From contig JAFRTU010000015.1 of assembly GCA_017439085.1 (NCBI GenBank), positions 124,001-188,000 on the forward strand: a stretch of DNA of 64,000 bases. The letters are read 5' to 3'. The DNA comes from Clostridia bacterium. GTDB taxonomy: Bacteria; Bacillota; Clostridia; Christensenellales; Christensenellaceae. The notes under the pieces were generated by a model. It did no database searches. It saw only the letters and a list, made by a program, of their open reading frames with translations, and was not told where the DNA came from. Every line of letters begins with the position of its first letter. The first letter of the stretch is position 1. Positions 7,591 to 16,094 of the stretch are shown piece after piece. The translations under genes were made by a program, and so were the position numbers.

Positions 7591-9181
7591 AGTGATGTGT
7601 GCTCTGCTGAGCATCATCCTAATAACATGCTCCTGCAGCAGGGAAGAGGAACCGCCGATAGATATCAATAACAGTTCTCTTGTTCCCGGAGCCAACGTCT
7701 TGCCTGATCCCGATGTGGAGGATGACGTTCCCACTGCAGACATCACCATGAACCTTCCCGTATTCGGGAGCATGCATCCATTAGAGGAACAGACGAAGGA
7801 AGTCAAGAATTTCTTCTCCCTAATCTTTGAGCCCGCAGTCATGATGAAGTCTAACGGGGAATTCGTTTCCTGTGTCATCGATAACTGGACCATAAGCAGC
7901 AACGAAAGGGAGTACACTTTCAGAGTGAGGAGCAACGTGACTTTCCACGATCCCTCGTATGGGACAGTGACGGCCGATGACATAATCTTCTGTATAGAGT
8001 ATATAAGAGAAAGTGAGACGGCGAGCCTTCACGAATATTCGGATGGTATCGAGAGCATTGAAAAACTGTCAGACAACACTATAAAGATAGTGACTGCGGA
8101 AAAAAAGCACAATCTCTTCGATCTTCTCGGTTTCTATGTGATCCCTAAGGCATATTACGAGAACAAGGACAAAGATACTGATGCGACTCCCATAGGAACA
8201 GGTCCATATAAGGTGGAGAGCATGGTTAAAGAGGAGAGTGCACTTCTGCAGGTCAACAGTACTTGGTGGAAGAATTCTCCCGATTTCAGGAGCATCAGAT
8301 TCATAAAGGTCGATCCAAAGGACATATATCTGGGAAGTGACAAGATCTCCCAGTTCGACATCCTCTATACTGAAGATTACACCAACGGAAGCCTGATATC
8401 CGACAGGTCCAAGAATTTCTATACGATACATACGAGCAGTCTCTACTGCCTTATCCCGAACGTTTACAACCCCGTGATGAGTAAGAAGGATGCGAGAAAA
8501 GCAGTGGCTTACGGCATAAACCGGAACAGGCTCATCAATTCAGCCATGCTTGGGCTCGGAGAGGCGACATTCACCCCTCTGAACGACAGCTACTGGGCAT
8601 TGAATGTTTATGAGGAGACTACTGCAAATCATGACAGCCTGATATGTAACCAGTATCTGAAGAACCTCGGATATTCCACTGAGGACGATGAGGAATCGAA
8701 GTGGATGTCAGTGAGCATCCTTTACTGCAACAGTGCATATACATATGACCTCAACAAGATGATCGCAGAATGCATAGCCGATGATCTCAGAAGCAATCAC
8801 ATAAAGGTGAACCTGATAGGCAAGGAGAAGGAAGAATACGAGAAGACACTTGAGAGCGGAAGTTTCCAGCTTGCTCTGTGTGTCATAGATACTTCTGAGG
8901 ACAATGATCTTACTCAGGTCTTCAATGAATACAACTACGGGCATTTCTTCAACAAGGATCTTATGACGGCGATGTATGAATGCAGACGTGCCATCAATAA
9001 TGAAGATATAAAGGAGAAGTATTCGAAGCTTCAGGAACTGGTCGACGAGGAAATGCCGATAATCGGACTCTTCTTTGAAGAGAATCTGCTTCTTACTTCT
9101 AGAAAAATCTCAATAACTGAAAAACTCATGTATGACAATATCTTTTTCAAGATAAACGAGTGGTCATATCTGGAGGGCTGA
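7550..9181 (+). CDS. Extracellular solute-binding lipoprotein, family 5 (peptide/nickel type)
   Basis: A substrate-binding protein of the SBP_bac_5 (oligopeptide/OppA-like) class, about 540 residues. The N-terminus has a positively charged n-region, a hydrophobic stretch (VMCALLSIILIT) and a cysteine pair CSC where lipidation is expected, but the lipobox is not ideal. The later block PIGTGPYKVESM and the segment DFRSIRFIKVDP match the family. The ATG at 7550 overlaps the transglycosylase by 41 bases but gives the positive n-region; an ATG at 7595 would leave a signal peptide without Lys/Arg and has no ribosome site. No permease or ATPase genes lie beside it, so it is an orphan binding protein or works with a remote transporter. 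Confidence 0.78.
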   Translation: MQKRSTGSYTVFFKVMCALLSIILITCSCSREEEPPIDINNSSLVPGANVLPDPDVEDDVPTADITMNLPVFGSMHPLEEQTKEVKNFFSLIFEPAVMMKSNGEFVSCVIDNWTISSNEREYTFRVRSNVTFHDPSYGTVTADDIIFCIEYIRESETASLHEYSDGIESIEKLSDNTIKIVTAEKKHNLFDLLGFYVIPKAYYENKDKDTDATPIGTGPYKVESMVKEESALLQVNSTWWKNSPDFRSIRFIKVDPKDIYLGSDKISQFDILYTEDYTNGSLISDRSKNFYTIHTSSLYCLIPNVYNPVMSKKDARKAVAYGINRNRLINSAMLGLGEATFTPLNDSYWALNVYEETTANHDSLICNQYLKNLGYSTEDDEESKWMSVSILYCNSAYTYDLNKMIAECIADDLRSNHIKVNLIGKEKEEYEKTLESGSFQLALCVIDTSEDNDLTQVFNEYNYGHFFNKDLMTAMYECRRAINNEDIKEKYSKLQELVDEEMPIIGLFFEENLLLTSRKISITEKLMYDNIFFKINEWSYLEG

Positions 9182-9182
9182 A

Positions 9183-10004
9183 ATGGATCCACTGTTCATT
9201 TTTCTGATCGTACTGGCCCTCATTATCATCTCACTTCTTTTCCTGCTGTGCCTTCAGACATCAGGGAGGAAAACCTCTGCCATGGAAGGGCTTATGATCG
9301 CTCACAGGGGACTTCATGATGATATCATCCCAGAGAATTCCCTTGCAGCTTTTCGTGCCGCTGCAGAAAAGGGCTATGGCCTGGAACTCGATATCAGGCT
9401 CAATAAGGAAGGCAAAGTCATCGTATTTCATGATGACAATCTGAAGAGGGTCACCGGTGTGGACAAGAAGACCGCTGAAGCAGACAGAGATGACATGCAG
9501 AACCTGAGGTTAAAAGGGACATCCGAGAGGATCCCGTACTTCAGAGAGGTACTTGATCAGATAGATGGCAGGGTCCCGATACTCGTCGAGTTCAAACCCG
9601 GGAAAAACATGGAGGAACTGTGCAGAAAGGCCGAGGAACTGCTTGGAGATTATAAAGGAGAGTATTTCATTCAGTCCTTTGATCCTAGAGTGCTCATATG
9701 GTACAGGAAGAACAGACCGGATATCCTTAGAGGACAGTTGTCGGAGTTCTTTCATATCCACGGAACGAAGATACCGAGGATAACGGAATTTTTTTTGAGG
9801 AACCTTCTTTTCGGATTCCTTTCGAGACCGGATTTCATTGCATACAACTTGGAAGATATAAAAAGAGCCTTAGGACTAAGGCTCTGTATGAAAATATATC
9901 ACCCAAAGCTGTTGCTCTGGGTGATACGTAATGGATCTCAGCTGGAGCAGGCGAAAAGCCTAGGTGCTCTGCCTATTTTTGAAAGGATGTCGTTCACGGA
10001 TTAA
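9183..10004 (+). CDS. Membrane-anchored glycerophosphodiester phosphodiesterase
   Basis: Hydrolyses glycerophosphodiesters to glycerol 3-phosphate and an alcohol. A 273-residue protein with one N-terminal membrane helix (PLFIFLIVLALIIISLLFLL) and a GDPD domain: IAHRGLHD, PENSLAAF, the metal-binding ELDIR and VFHDDNLKRVTG, in the normal order. It starts one base after the solute-binding gene. Its 3' end overlaps the stop of the convergent glpK gene by 4 bases, and the glpK terminator lies inside its coding sequence. The convergent neighbour glycerol kinase makes the same product, glycerol 3-phosphate, so both feed the same pool. Confidence 0.9.
   Translation: MDPLFIFLIVLALIIISLLFLLCLQTSGRKTSAMEGLMIAHRGLHDDIIPENSLAAFRAAAEKGYGLELDIRLNKEGKVIVFHDDNLKRVTGVDKKTAEADRDDMQNLRLKGTSERIPYFREVLDQIDGRVPILVEFKPGKNMEELCRKAEELLGDYKGEYFIQSFDPRVLIWYRKNRPDILRGQLSEFFHIHGTKIPRITEFFLRNLLFGFLSRPDFIAYNLEDIKRALGLRLCMKIYHPKLLLWVIRNGSQLEQAKSLGALPIFERMSFTD
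9860..9885 (-). terminator. Intrinsic terminator of glpK, embedded in the GDPD gene
   Basis: Perfect 10-bp stem AGAGCCTTAG/CTAAGGCTCT with a 2-base centre; on the minus strand it runs straight into TTTTT. It lies about 115 bases beyond the glpK stop, within the 3' coding part of the oppositely oriented GDPD gene. Confidence 0.75.
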
Positions 10005-11497
10005 TCCGCCCACGATCTGGACCTGTCGACAGCCTTTTTCCATCCTTTCATAAGTTCTTTTCTCTTTTCATCATCTATCTTCGGAACGAAGACAGTTTCG
10101 ATCTCTTTGAATGATGCCGTCTCTTCCAGACTGCCTATGAGGCCTGAGGAAAGTGCCGCAAGGAATGCTGCTCCGAGAGCGGTAGCTTCCTTGTTTTTCG
10201 GACGCACTATGGTCTTGTCGGATATGTCTGCCTGGAACTGCATAAGCAGGTTGTTGGCGCTGGCTCCTCCATCCACTTCCATCGTATGGATGTGTTCTCC
10301 GGAGTCGCTTTCCATCGTTTCAAGGACCACTTCAGCCTGATATGCTATGGATTCCAGAGCGGCCCTCGTGATGTGGTTCCTGTTGGAGTTCCTCGTAAGT
10401 CCCACTATGACGCCTCTTGCATATCTGTCCCAGTACGGTGCTCCGAGTCCAGAGAATGCAGGCACTACATAGAGACCGTCGCTGTCCTTGACCTTTCCTG
10501 CAAAATATTCGGAATCCTTGGAATCGGAGAAGAACTGGAGCTCGTCCCTGAGCCACTGTATCGTACTACCGGCATTGAATATGCTTCCCTCAAGAGCATA
10601 TATTGTCTTTCCGTCGATATTATATGCGATAGTAGTAAGTAGACCGTTCTTGGATTCCACGAACTTTTCTCCGCAGTTCGTCAGCATGAAGCAGCCTGTT
10701 CCGTATGTGTTCTTGGCCATCCCTTCATGTATGCAACCGTGCCCGAGAAGTGCAGCATGCTGGTCTCCCGCGATCCCTCCGATAGGGATAGAGACTCCTC
10801 CGAACAGAGAAGGATCCGTATAACCGAAGATGCTGTTGCACGGAAGGACTTCCGGCAGGAGTGAACCCGGAATGTCGAGGAGCTTCAGCAGCTCCTCATC
10901 GAATCTGTTTTCCTTTATGTTGAAGAGCATAGTCCTGGAGGCGTTCGTGTAGTCCGTCTTATGCTCCTTGTTTCCCGTAAGCCTGTATAACAGCCAGGAG
11001 TCCACCGTTCCGAACATGAGATCTCCCTTTTCAGCACGTTGTCTGATGCCCGGGATATTATCCAGGAGCCATTTGATCTTGGTGCCGGAGAAATAGGGGT
11101 CTATTATGAGACCGGTCTTCTCCCTTATCATGTCTTTATAGCCGTCTTCCTCCAGCTTCGAACAGATGGAAGAAGTCCTTCTGCACATCCAGACTATTGC
11201 ATTGTAGACCGGCTTTCCTGTATTCCTGTCCCAGATTATAGTGGTCTCACGCTGGTTCGTGATGCCGATCGAAGCGATCTCCTCGGGGGAGATATTCGCA
11301 TCTCTTATAGCCTCAAGGGCTGAGAGATACTGTGACTGCCAGATGTCTTCAGGGTCATGCTCGACCCAGGAGTCATTGAGATATATCTGCTTGAACTCCT
11401 TCTGGTGGAGACCGACTATCTGAAAGTCGCTGTTGAAGACTATCGCTCTTGAACTGGAGGTTCCCTGGTCAAGAGCCAGGATGTACTTTTTTTTCAT
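10001..11497 (-). CDS. glpK: Glycerol kinase
   Basis: Phosphorylates glycerol to glycerol 3-phosphate (FGGY family). The 498-residue length is typical. The N-terminal phosphate-1 motif DQGTSSSRAIVF, the substrate segment WVEHDPEDIW, the GIAGDQHAALLGHG block and the C-terminal VDGGASANNLLMQFQADI block are all present and in order. The ATG at 11497 follows AAAGGGG. The gene lies 27 bases downstream of the DUF3810 gene on the same strand with no promoter recognised between them, so both are probably one transcript. No glpF or regulator adjoins. Confidence 0.97.
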   Translation of the reverse strand: MKKKYILALDQGTSSSRAIVFNSDFQIVGLHQKEFKQIYLNDSWVEHDPEDIWQSQYLSALEAIRDANISPEEIASIGITNQRETTIIWDRNTGKPVYNAIVWMCRRTSSICSKLEEDGYKDMIREKTGLIIDPYFSGTKIKWLLDNIPGIRQRAEKGDLMFGTVDSWLLYRLTGNKEHKTDYTNASRTMLFNIKENRFDEELLKLLDIPGSLLPEVLPCNSIFGYTDPSLFGGVSIPIGGIAGDQHAALLGHGCIHEGMAKNTYGTGCFMLTNCGEKFVESKNGLLTTIAYNIDGKTIYALEGSIFNAGSTIQWLRDELQFFSDSKDSEYFAGKVKDSDGLYVVPAFSGLGAPYWDRYARGVIVGLTRNSNRNHITRAALESIAYQAEVVLETMESDSGEHIHTMEVDGGASANNLLMQFQADISDKTIVRPKNKEATALGAAFLAALSSGLIGSLEETASFKEIETVFVPKIDDEKRKELMKGWKKAVDRSRSWAD

Positions 11498-11524
11498 TTT
11501 AAATTTCCCCTTTATTCATGAAGG

Positions 11525-12619
11525 TCAGACAGAGGACTTCTTCAATGCAAGCATCAGGTCAAGCATCCTGCCGTAGCTCTTGAGTCCGTCGTCTATCCCA
11601 TTGTATTCGAGATAATGTGAATATACCTTGTCGGATGTCTTGGCGACTTCCGTATCGAACCTGTCCCAGTATTCTCTGTTGGCTGCCAGATCTCTCTGGA
11701 GCTTTTCGGACATCATGTAATATATGTCGGCATAACCCTTCGGGTCTGCCTTATGGTATCTGGAGAGTGCCTGCTCAGTAGCAAGCATATATGCGGAGTA
11801 CCTTATCTCAGGGTCGTCCGAATCCTTGAGTATGAACCATGCGAGGAAGTTGGCTTCATCCTCTCTTGCAAATCCCTGCAGATGGGCATATTCATGTCCC
11901 GCAGTGACGGCGAAGTCAAGATCCGGCATCTGCATGTTGACATTGCATTCGAAGGTGAAGGGGGAATAGATGCCCATCGTTCTCGTGACCGACATCAAAT
12001 TAGGGACGGTCACACCTTTAACAAGGCTGGGAGCCGATACGTTAGCATAAGAAGGGGCGTATCTTGCATAGATGTCCTTAATGGACGAAAGGATCTCCTG
12101 TCTGGACCTGGAATATGTGAAAACTCCTTTTCCATCTTCAGGGACCTCTTCTCTAAGGGCGTTCGATGTTTCTATCAGTTCAACGGTGAGCTCACGCAGT
12201 TCCGATACGGTATAGCCGGATGACGTGTCAAGCTCCATGGTATAAGAAAGGGGCATCCTTGCATAATTAAGTCCCCAGAAATATACGAACATGGAAAAAA
12301 TCACGCAGAATATGGTGATGAGGGAGAAGAGCCTCTTAAAGAAGTTTTCGCATCTTTCACCCTTTTCCTTGAAAAGAGCGGAGATGATATAGATCACGAA
12401 TGCCACGATGAAGATAATGAGAAAATAGAGCAGGAACTCCGCAAGGCTGAAAGGCAGATGAGCCGTCACGTGTGCCACCGTGGAGGCGAGCACAGCATAG
12501 ACTCTTCTGGAGTAGACCTGTTCCACTATCATGGGATAATTGAATGCTATCTTATACAATATGAATGCCAGAGCAGCCCAGATGAGGCCGATGGACATCT
12601 TCAGTATCTTTCCGAACAT
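11525..12619 (-). CDS. DUF3810 integral-membrane zinc metalloprotease-like protein
   Basis: A 364-residue protein with about three N-terminal membrane helices (residues 8-26, 58-80, 100-118) and a large extracytoplasmic domain. That domain carries HEYAH (H242-E243-H246) followed by EDEAN (E255 region), the HExxH plus glutamate pattern of gluzincin-type metalloproteases and typical of DUF3810. Function of the family is not established. The ATG at 12619 has AGGAG nearby and is preceded by an extended -10 promoter. The gene leads a probable two-gene unit with glpK. Confidence 0.8.
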   Translation of the reverse strand: MFGKILKMSIGLIWAALAFILYKIAFNYPMIVEQVYSRRVYAVLASTVAHVTAHLPFSLAEFLLYFLIIFIVAFVIYIISALFKEKGERCENFFKRLFSLITIFCVIFSMFVYFWGLNYARMPLSYTMELDTSSGYTVSELRELTVELIETSNALREEVPEDGKGVFTYSRSRQEILSSIKDIYARYAPSYANVSAPSLVKGVTVPNLMSVTRTMGIYSPFTFECNVNMQMPDLDFAVTAGHEYAHLQGFAREDEANFLAWFILKDSDDPEIRYSAYMLATEQALSRYHKADPKGYADIYYMMSEKLQRDLAANREYWDRFDTEVAKTSDKVYSHYLEYNGIDDGLKSYGRMLDLMLALKKSSV

Positions 12620-12638
12620 ATCGTTTCTCCTAAAGATA

Positions 12639-12647
12639 ATTATAGCA
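12639..12647 (-). promoter_or_regulatory. Extended -10 promoter of the DUF3810-glpK unit
   Basis: Minus-strand TGC-TATAAT, an extended -10 without a clear -35, 20 bases before the start codon. The word AAACGATA follows the -10 by 12 bases at 12617-12626, as at several other promoters in this window. Confidence 0.45.
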
Positions 12648-12748
12648 AATAAGGAATAGTGATGGGTCAGGTCTTTATGCCCGGAGAAATCGAAAAGTAT
12701 GAACTTTGTGTTATATTATATCTAGACCCTAAGCGGAGGAAAAAAGGC

Positions 12749-13324
12749 ATGTCGCATTTTTTTGCATATATGAACAAACTGAAGCACATAAAGAGATGGA
12801 GCCTCATGAGGAACAACGAAGAGGAGAATGTGAAGGAGCATTCCTTTGACGTTGCCATGATAGCTCATGCGCTCGCAGTGATAGACAATACGTATTTCGG
12901 AGGGAAGACTGATCCGGAACGCGTTATGGCGCTGGCCCTTTTCCATGAGACAGGAGAGGTCATAACGGGAGATCTTCCCACGCCCGTCAAATACTATAAT
13001 TCTCAGATCCACGATGCATACAAGGAAGTGGAGGAGATGGGTTCAAGAGTGATATTCGGAACACTGCCTGATGAGATGAAGGATGAATACCATGATCTCA
13101 TATTCCATGACGGAATAGAGGAATACATATATGTTAAGGAGGCCGACAAGCTCTGTGCCTATATCAAATGTCTCGAGGAACTGAAGAGCGGGAACAGAGA
13201 GTTCATGTATGCCGCCGACAGGATAAGGAAGGAACTTGATTCCATGGACAGGGAAGAAGTCCGCTTCTTCATGAAGGAGTTCCTGCCAAGCTATGAGCTT
13301 ACATTGGACGAGCTGAACAAATAA
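12749..13324 (+). CDS. HD-domain protein, YfbR/5'-deoxynucleotidase-like
   Basis: A 191-residue HD-superfamily phosphohydrolase most like YfbR, which removes phosphate from deoxynucleoside 5'-monophosphates. The first metal histidine is in KEHSFDVAMIAH (H31) and the following block is LFHETGEVITGDLPTPVKYY, strikingly YfbR-like; the last Asp is in KEADKLCAY. The central HD doublet is HE here (H66-E67). The ATG at 12749 follows GGAGG at good spacing; an upstream in-frame ATG would add 30 unconserved residues. A TGTTATATT extended -10 at about 12708-12716 may drive it. Substrate is inferred from the family. Confidence 0.8.
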   Translation: MSHFFAYMNKLKHIKRWSLMRNNEEENVKEHSFDVAMIAHALAVIDNTYFGGKTDPERVMALALFHETGEVITGDLPTPVKYYNSQIHDAYKEVEEMGSRVIFGTLPDEMKDEYHDLIFHDGIEEYIYVKEADKLCAYIKCLEELKSGNREFMYAADRIRKELDSMDREEVRFFMKEFLPSYELTLDELNK

Positions 13325-13366
13325 TTGCAAACTCGTTACATGCATGATAATATTTCACTAAAGCGT

Positions 13367-13561
13367 CTGAACGGAGAAAAAAAGACACTACAGAGAGAGG
13401 GGAAAGCTGAGAACCCTTACGTCCTGACCCGCTCCGTTAGCAGCAGGGGATGAACCCTGACGTATCAGCTGCGTTAAGGCATAGATGAGACCGGTATATA
13501 CCGGTGAATTAAGGTGGTACCGCGGCCTTTCGCCCTTAAGTGAGAGGCCGTATTTTATTTT
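13367..13561 (+). promoter_or_regulatory. T-box riboswitch (tRNA-Pro responsive) upstream of proS
   Basis: Leader RNA that reads uncharged tRNA. The base of stem I is ACGGAG/CTCCGT (about 13372-13377 with 13432-13437). GAA followed by CCC at 13411-13416 fits the specifier pattern GAA-codon, and CCC is a proline codon, matching the downstream gene. Stem III is the palindrome ACCGGTATATACCGGT at 13490-13505. The conserved T-box AAGGTGGTACCGCGG is at 13511-13525. The antiterminator pairs TTAAGG (13509-13514) with CCTTAA (13534-13539); the competing terminator pairs CGGCCT (13523-13528) with AGGCCG (13545-13550) and is followed by a T-rich tail. Confidence 0.92.
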
Positions 13562-13572
13562 TGGAGGATAAG

Positions 13573-15018
13573 ATGGCAAAAAAGGAATTCGTTGAACAGA
13601 TCACGTCACAGGAGGAGAATTTCTCCCAGTGGTATACGGATGTGGTACGCAAGACAGACATGGTGGACTACTCCCTCGTGAAGGGCTGCATGGTGATCAA
13701 ACCCTATGGATACGGAGTATGGGAACTGATCCAGCATGAGCTGGACTCCAGGTTCAAGGCAACGGGACACAAGAACGCATATTTTCCCCTTCTGATACCA
13801 GAGTCTCTTCTCATGAAGGAGGCTGAGCACGTCGAGGGATTCGCACCTGAAGTGGCATGGGTCACCCAGGGAGGTACGGAGCCCCTTCAGGAAAGGCTTG
13901 CAATAAGGCCTACCTCGGAGACGATCATCTGTTCCATGTATTCCAACTGGGTACAGTCCTACAGGGATCTGCCTGTACTCATGAACCAGTGGTGTAACGT
14001 CTTAAGATGGGAGAAGACCACAAGACCTTTCCTCCGTACCTCCGAGTTCCTATGGCAGGAAGGTCATACGGTACATGCGACCGAGGAAGAGGCTGTAGAA
14101 GAGACGGAGAGGATGATAAATGTCTACAGGGAGTTTGCAGAGAACGTCCTTGCGATCCCTGTTATAGTGGGGAACAAATCCGAGAAAGAAAAGTTCGCGG
14201 GAGCCGTAAGGACCTATACTATCGAGGCTATGATGCATGACGGAAGGGCTCTTCAGATGGGAACATCGCATTTCCTGGGACAGAACTTCGCAAAGAGCTA
14301 TGACATCAAGTACCTTTCAAAAGAAGGAAGACAGGAATATGTATGGCAGACCTCATGGGGAGTTTCCACAAGGCTCATCGGCGGACTCATAATGGTCCAC
14401 GGAGATGACAGAGGTCTTAAACTGCCTCCTAAGGTCGCTCCTACACAGGTAATGATAATCCCGATAGCTGCTCACAAGGGCGGTGTTACCGAGAAGGCTC
14501 ATGAGATCAGGGACATGCTTCTGGATAAAGGTCTCAGGGTCGAGGTCGATGAGAGAGACCAGAGCACCGGCTGGAAGTTCAATGACTGTGAGATGAAAGG
14601 TATCCCATTAAGGATAGAGATAGGCCCGAAGGATATAGAGGCAGGACATGTGGTCACCGTGAGAAGGGACAACTTCGAGAAGAAGACAGTGGAATGGAAC
14701 GATATAGCATCCGAAGTTCCTTCACTTCTCGATGATATCCAGAAGAACATGCTCGAAATGGCGAGAGAGCACATGGAAGAGAGGATCTTCGAGGTTTCCG
14801 ATTATGGTGAGTTCAAAAAGGTCATGGAGGATACTTCAGGCTTCGTGAGAGTCCCGTGGTGCAACGAGACGGAATGCGAGCTCGAGATAAAGGCGGATAC
14901 AGGAGCTACTTCCAGATGCATGCTTACGGAAGAGGAGACACATATCCCCGAGGGCACGAAGTGCATCCACTGCGGAAAGCCGGCAAAGAAGATAATGTAC
15001 TTTGCAAAGGCATATTGA
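13573..15018 (+). CDS. proS: Prolyl-tRNA synthetase, archaeal/eukaryote-like short type
   Basis: Attaches proline to tRNA-Pro. The 481-residue protein lacks the insertion editing domain of the E. coli type. It carries class II motif 2 (RWEKTTRPFLRTSEFLWQEG) and motif 3 (GVSTRLIGGLIMVHGDDRGL). The C-terminal zinc-type domain with CNETECELEI and CIHCGKPAKK, ending in tyrosine, is typical of the short ProRS class. The ATG at 13573 has GGAGG seven bases upstream. Expression is expected to be induced by uncharged tRNA-Pro through the T-box leader just ahead; a bidirectional terminator follows the stop. Confidence 0.97.
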   Translation: MAKKEFVEQITSQEENFSQWYTDVVRKTDMVDYSLVKGCMVIKPYGYGVWELIQHELDSRFKATGHKNAYFPLLIPESLLMKEAEHVEGFAPEVAWVTQGGTEPLQERLAIRPTSETIICSMYSNWVQSYRDLPVLMNQWCNVLRWEKTTRPFLRTSEFLWQEGHTVHATEEEAVEETERMINVYREFAENVLAIPVIVGNKSEKEKFAGAVRTYTIEAMMHDGRALQMGTSHFLGQNFAKSYDIKYLSKEGRQEYVWQTSWGVSTRLIGGLIMVHGDDRGLKLPPKVAPTQVMIIPIAAHKGGVTEKAHEIRDMLLDKGLRVEVDERDQSTGWKFNDCEMKGIPLRIEIGPKDIEAGHVVTVRRDNFEKKTVEWNDIASEVPSLLDDIQKNMLEMAREHMEERIFEVSDYGEFKKVMEDTSGFVRVPWCNETECELEIKADTGATSRCMLTEEETHIPEGTKCIHCGKPAKKIMYFAKAY

Positions 15019-15037
15019 TACATAGTTAAAACAAAAA

Positions 15038-15059
15038 CGAGCAGCCTCAGGGCTGCTCG
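15038..15059. terminator. Shared terminator between proS and the convergent exonuclease-like gene
   Basis: Perfect 9-bp GC-rich stem CGAGCAGCC/GGCTGCTCG with a TCAG loop. The minus-strand reading ends in TTTTTGTTTT and is the stronger direction; the plus-strand tail is TTCATAT. Confidence 0.8.
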
Positions 15060-15076
15060 TTCATATACCGTTCCTT

Positions 15077-15865
15077 TTACAGTTCATTGATGATCTCAAG
15101 GCATCTTCTCATCTTCAGTACGTCTATCTTGGGATCGTGGACAGCTCCGTCCATCTGGACATTGCATAGCTTACAGAGCTTTTCCAGAGAGATGGAGGTG
15201 CTTCCGTAATGGATGGAGACGTCGGAATTCTTGATCTTGAAGAAATTATACAGATCGTCACCGAAGGTCTTCTGTACGAAAAATGCGTCTGTATCCCCGT
15301 AAGTCACGATCTTCTTTGCCTTTGAGAACATGTCGATGAAGTATCTCTTGAACTTGTTTATGTGAGGCGCGTTCATGATGTCATCGAAGGAATACGGCAG
15401 GAGCTCCGAATATACCTTGTCCCACATTCTCTTCATGAACCTGGTATCGGAAAAGGGCTTTGCGATGCCCTCGTAGGTTATGGTCTCGTTCTCAAGCTCG
15501 AGTTCCGCATACCATCCGCAGATCCTCATGTTCACAGCTTCGAAATCGATGTATAAAGTGGGCTTGAAGGTTGAAATCTCCGGAGCAATGGCCTTTTCAT
15601 GATAGAGCCTGTACACATTGCTCTTATCTCCGAAAGTCGACTTTATGATGTTCTCATAATTCCCTTCTGGAGTTATTGAGTCGGCATTCTCGAACGCCTC
15701 CTCGAAAAGGTCTGCTTTCTTGATTATATAAGGGAGGGCCTTGAGCTGCTTTCTGGTGAACGGGGAGTCGTAAAAATCCGAAGAGTTCAGTTCATCCATG
15801 AAGGACTTGTTCTTGAAAGGCCTTGCTCCTCCATTATAGTATGTATCTGAAACGTCATCGTGCAT
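15077..15865 (-). CDS. DnaQ-like (RNase H fold) exonuclease domain protein
   Basis: I do not recognise a named gene. Three blocks suggest a DEDD-type 3'-5' exonuclease: LYIDFEAVN (D107-x-E109, Exo I), IVTYGDTDAFF (Exo II aspartate) and VHDPKIDVLKM near the end (His...Asp, Exo III). The residues before about 100 are charged and unassigned. The open frame extends upstream to 16174, but that part would overlap the promoter and start of the divergent esterase and shows no protein-like conservation. The ATG at 15865 (263 residues) has GGGA upstream and a possible TTGTAC-N17-TTACAC promoter; ATG 15946 is an alternative. Substrate, DNA or RNA, is unknown. Confidence 0.6.
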   Translation of the reverse strand: MHDDVSDTYYNGGARPFKNKSFMDELNSSDFYDSPFTRKQLKALPYIIKKADLFEEAFENADSITPEGNYENIIKSTFGDKSNVYRLYHEKAIAPEISTFKPTLYIDFEAVNMRICGWYAELELENETITYEGIAKPFSDTRFMKRMWDKVYSELLPYSFDDIMNAPHINKFKRYFIDMFSKAKKIVTYGDTDAFFVQKTFGDDLYNFFKIKNSDVSIHYGSTSISLEKLCKLCNVQMDGAVHDPKIDVLKMRRCLEIINEL

Positions 15866-16094
15866 ATCCCATGCACAGATCTTATCCCTGACTGTAAATA
15901 ATTTAACGTGTAACGTAGTCTTTACTTCCTGTACAAAAAATATCATATTTAGGATAGCATATTCTACCCGTCTGCGTAAAGACGGAATCCCTGTCCCGAA
16001 GCCTCTTGGAGAGCATTTATGCCGGGCTTTAGAAGGACAGGTTATATACCTTGAACATCTGAGATTGTATAATCGGAATGAGAGGAGAAAAGAT

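Noticed and set aside
9899..9926. Second hairpin ATCACCCA/TGGGTGAT downstream of glpK
   Set aside because: Loop of 12 bases and only ATATTTT as tail; too weak to be listed as a terminator beside the strong hairpin at 9860-9885.
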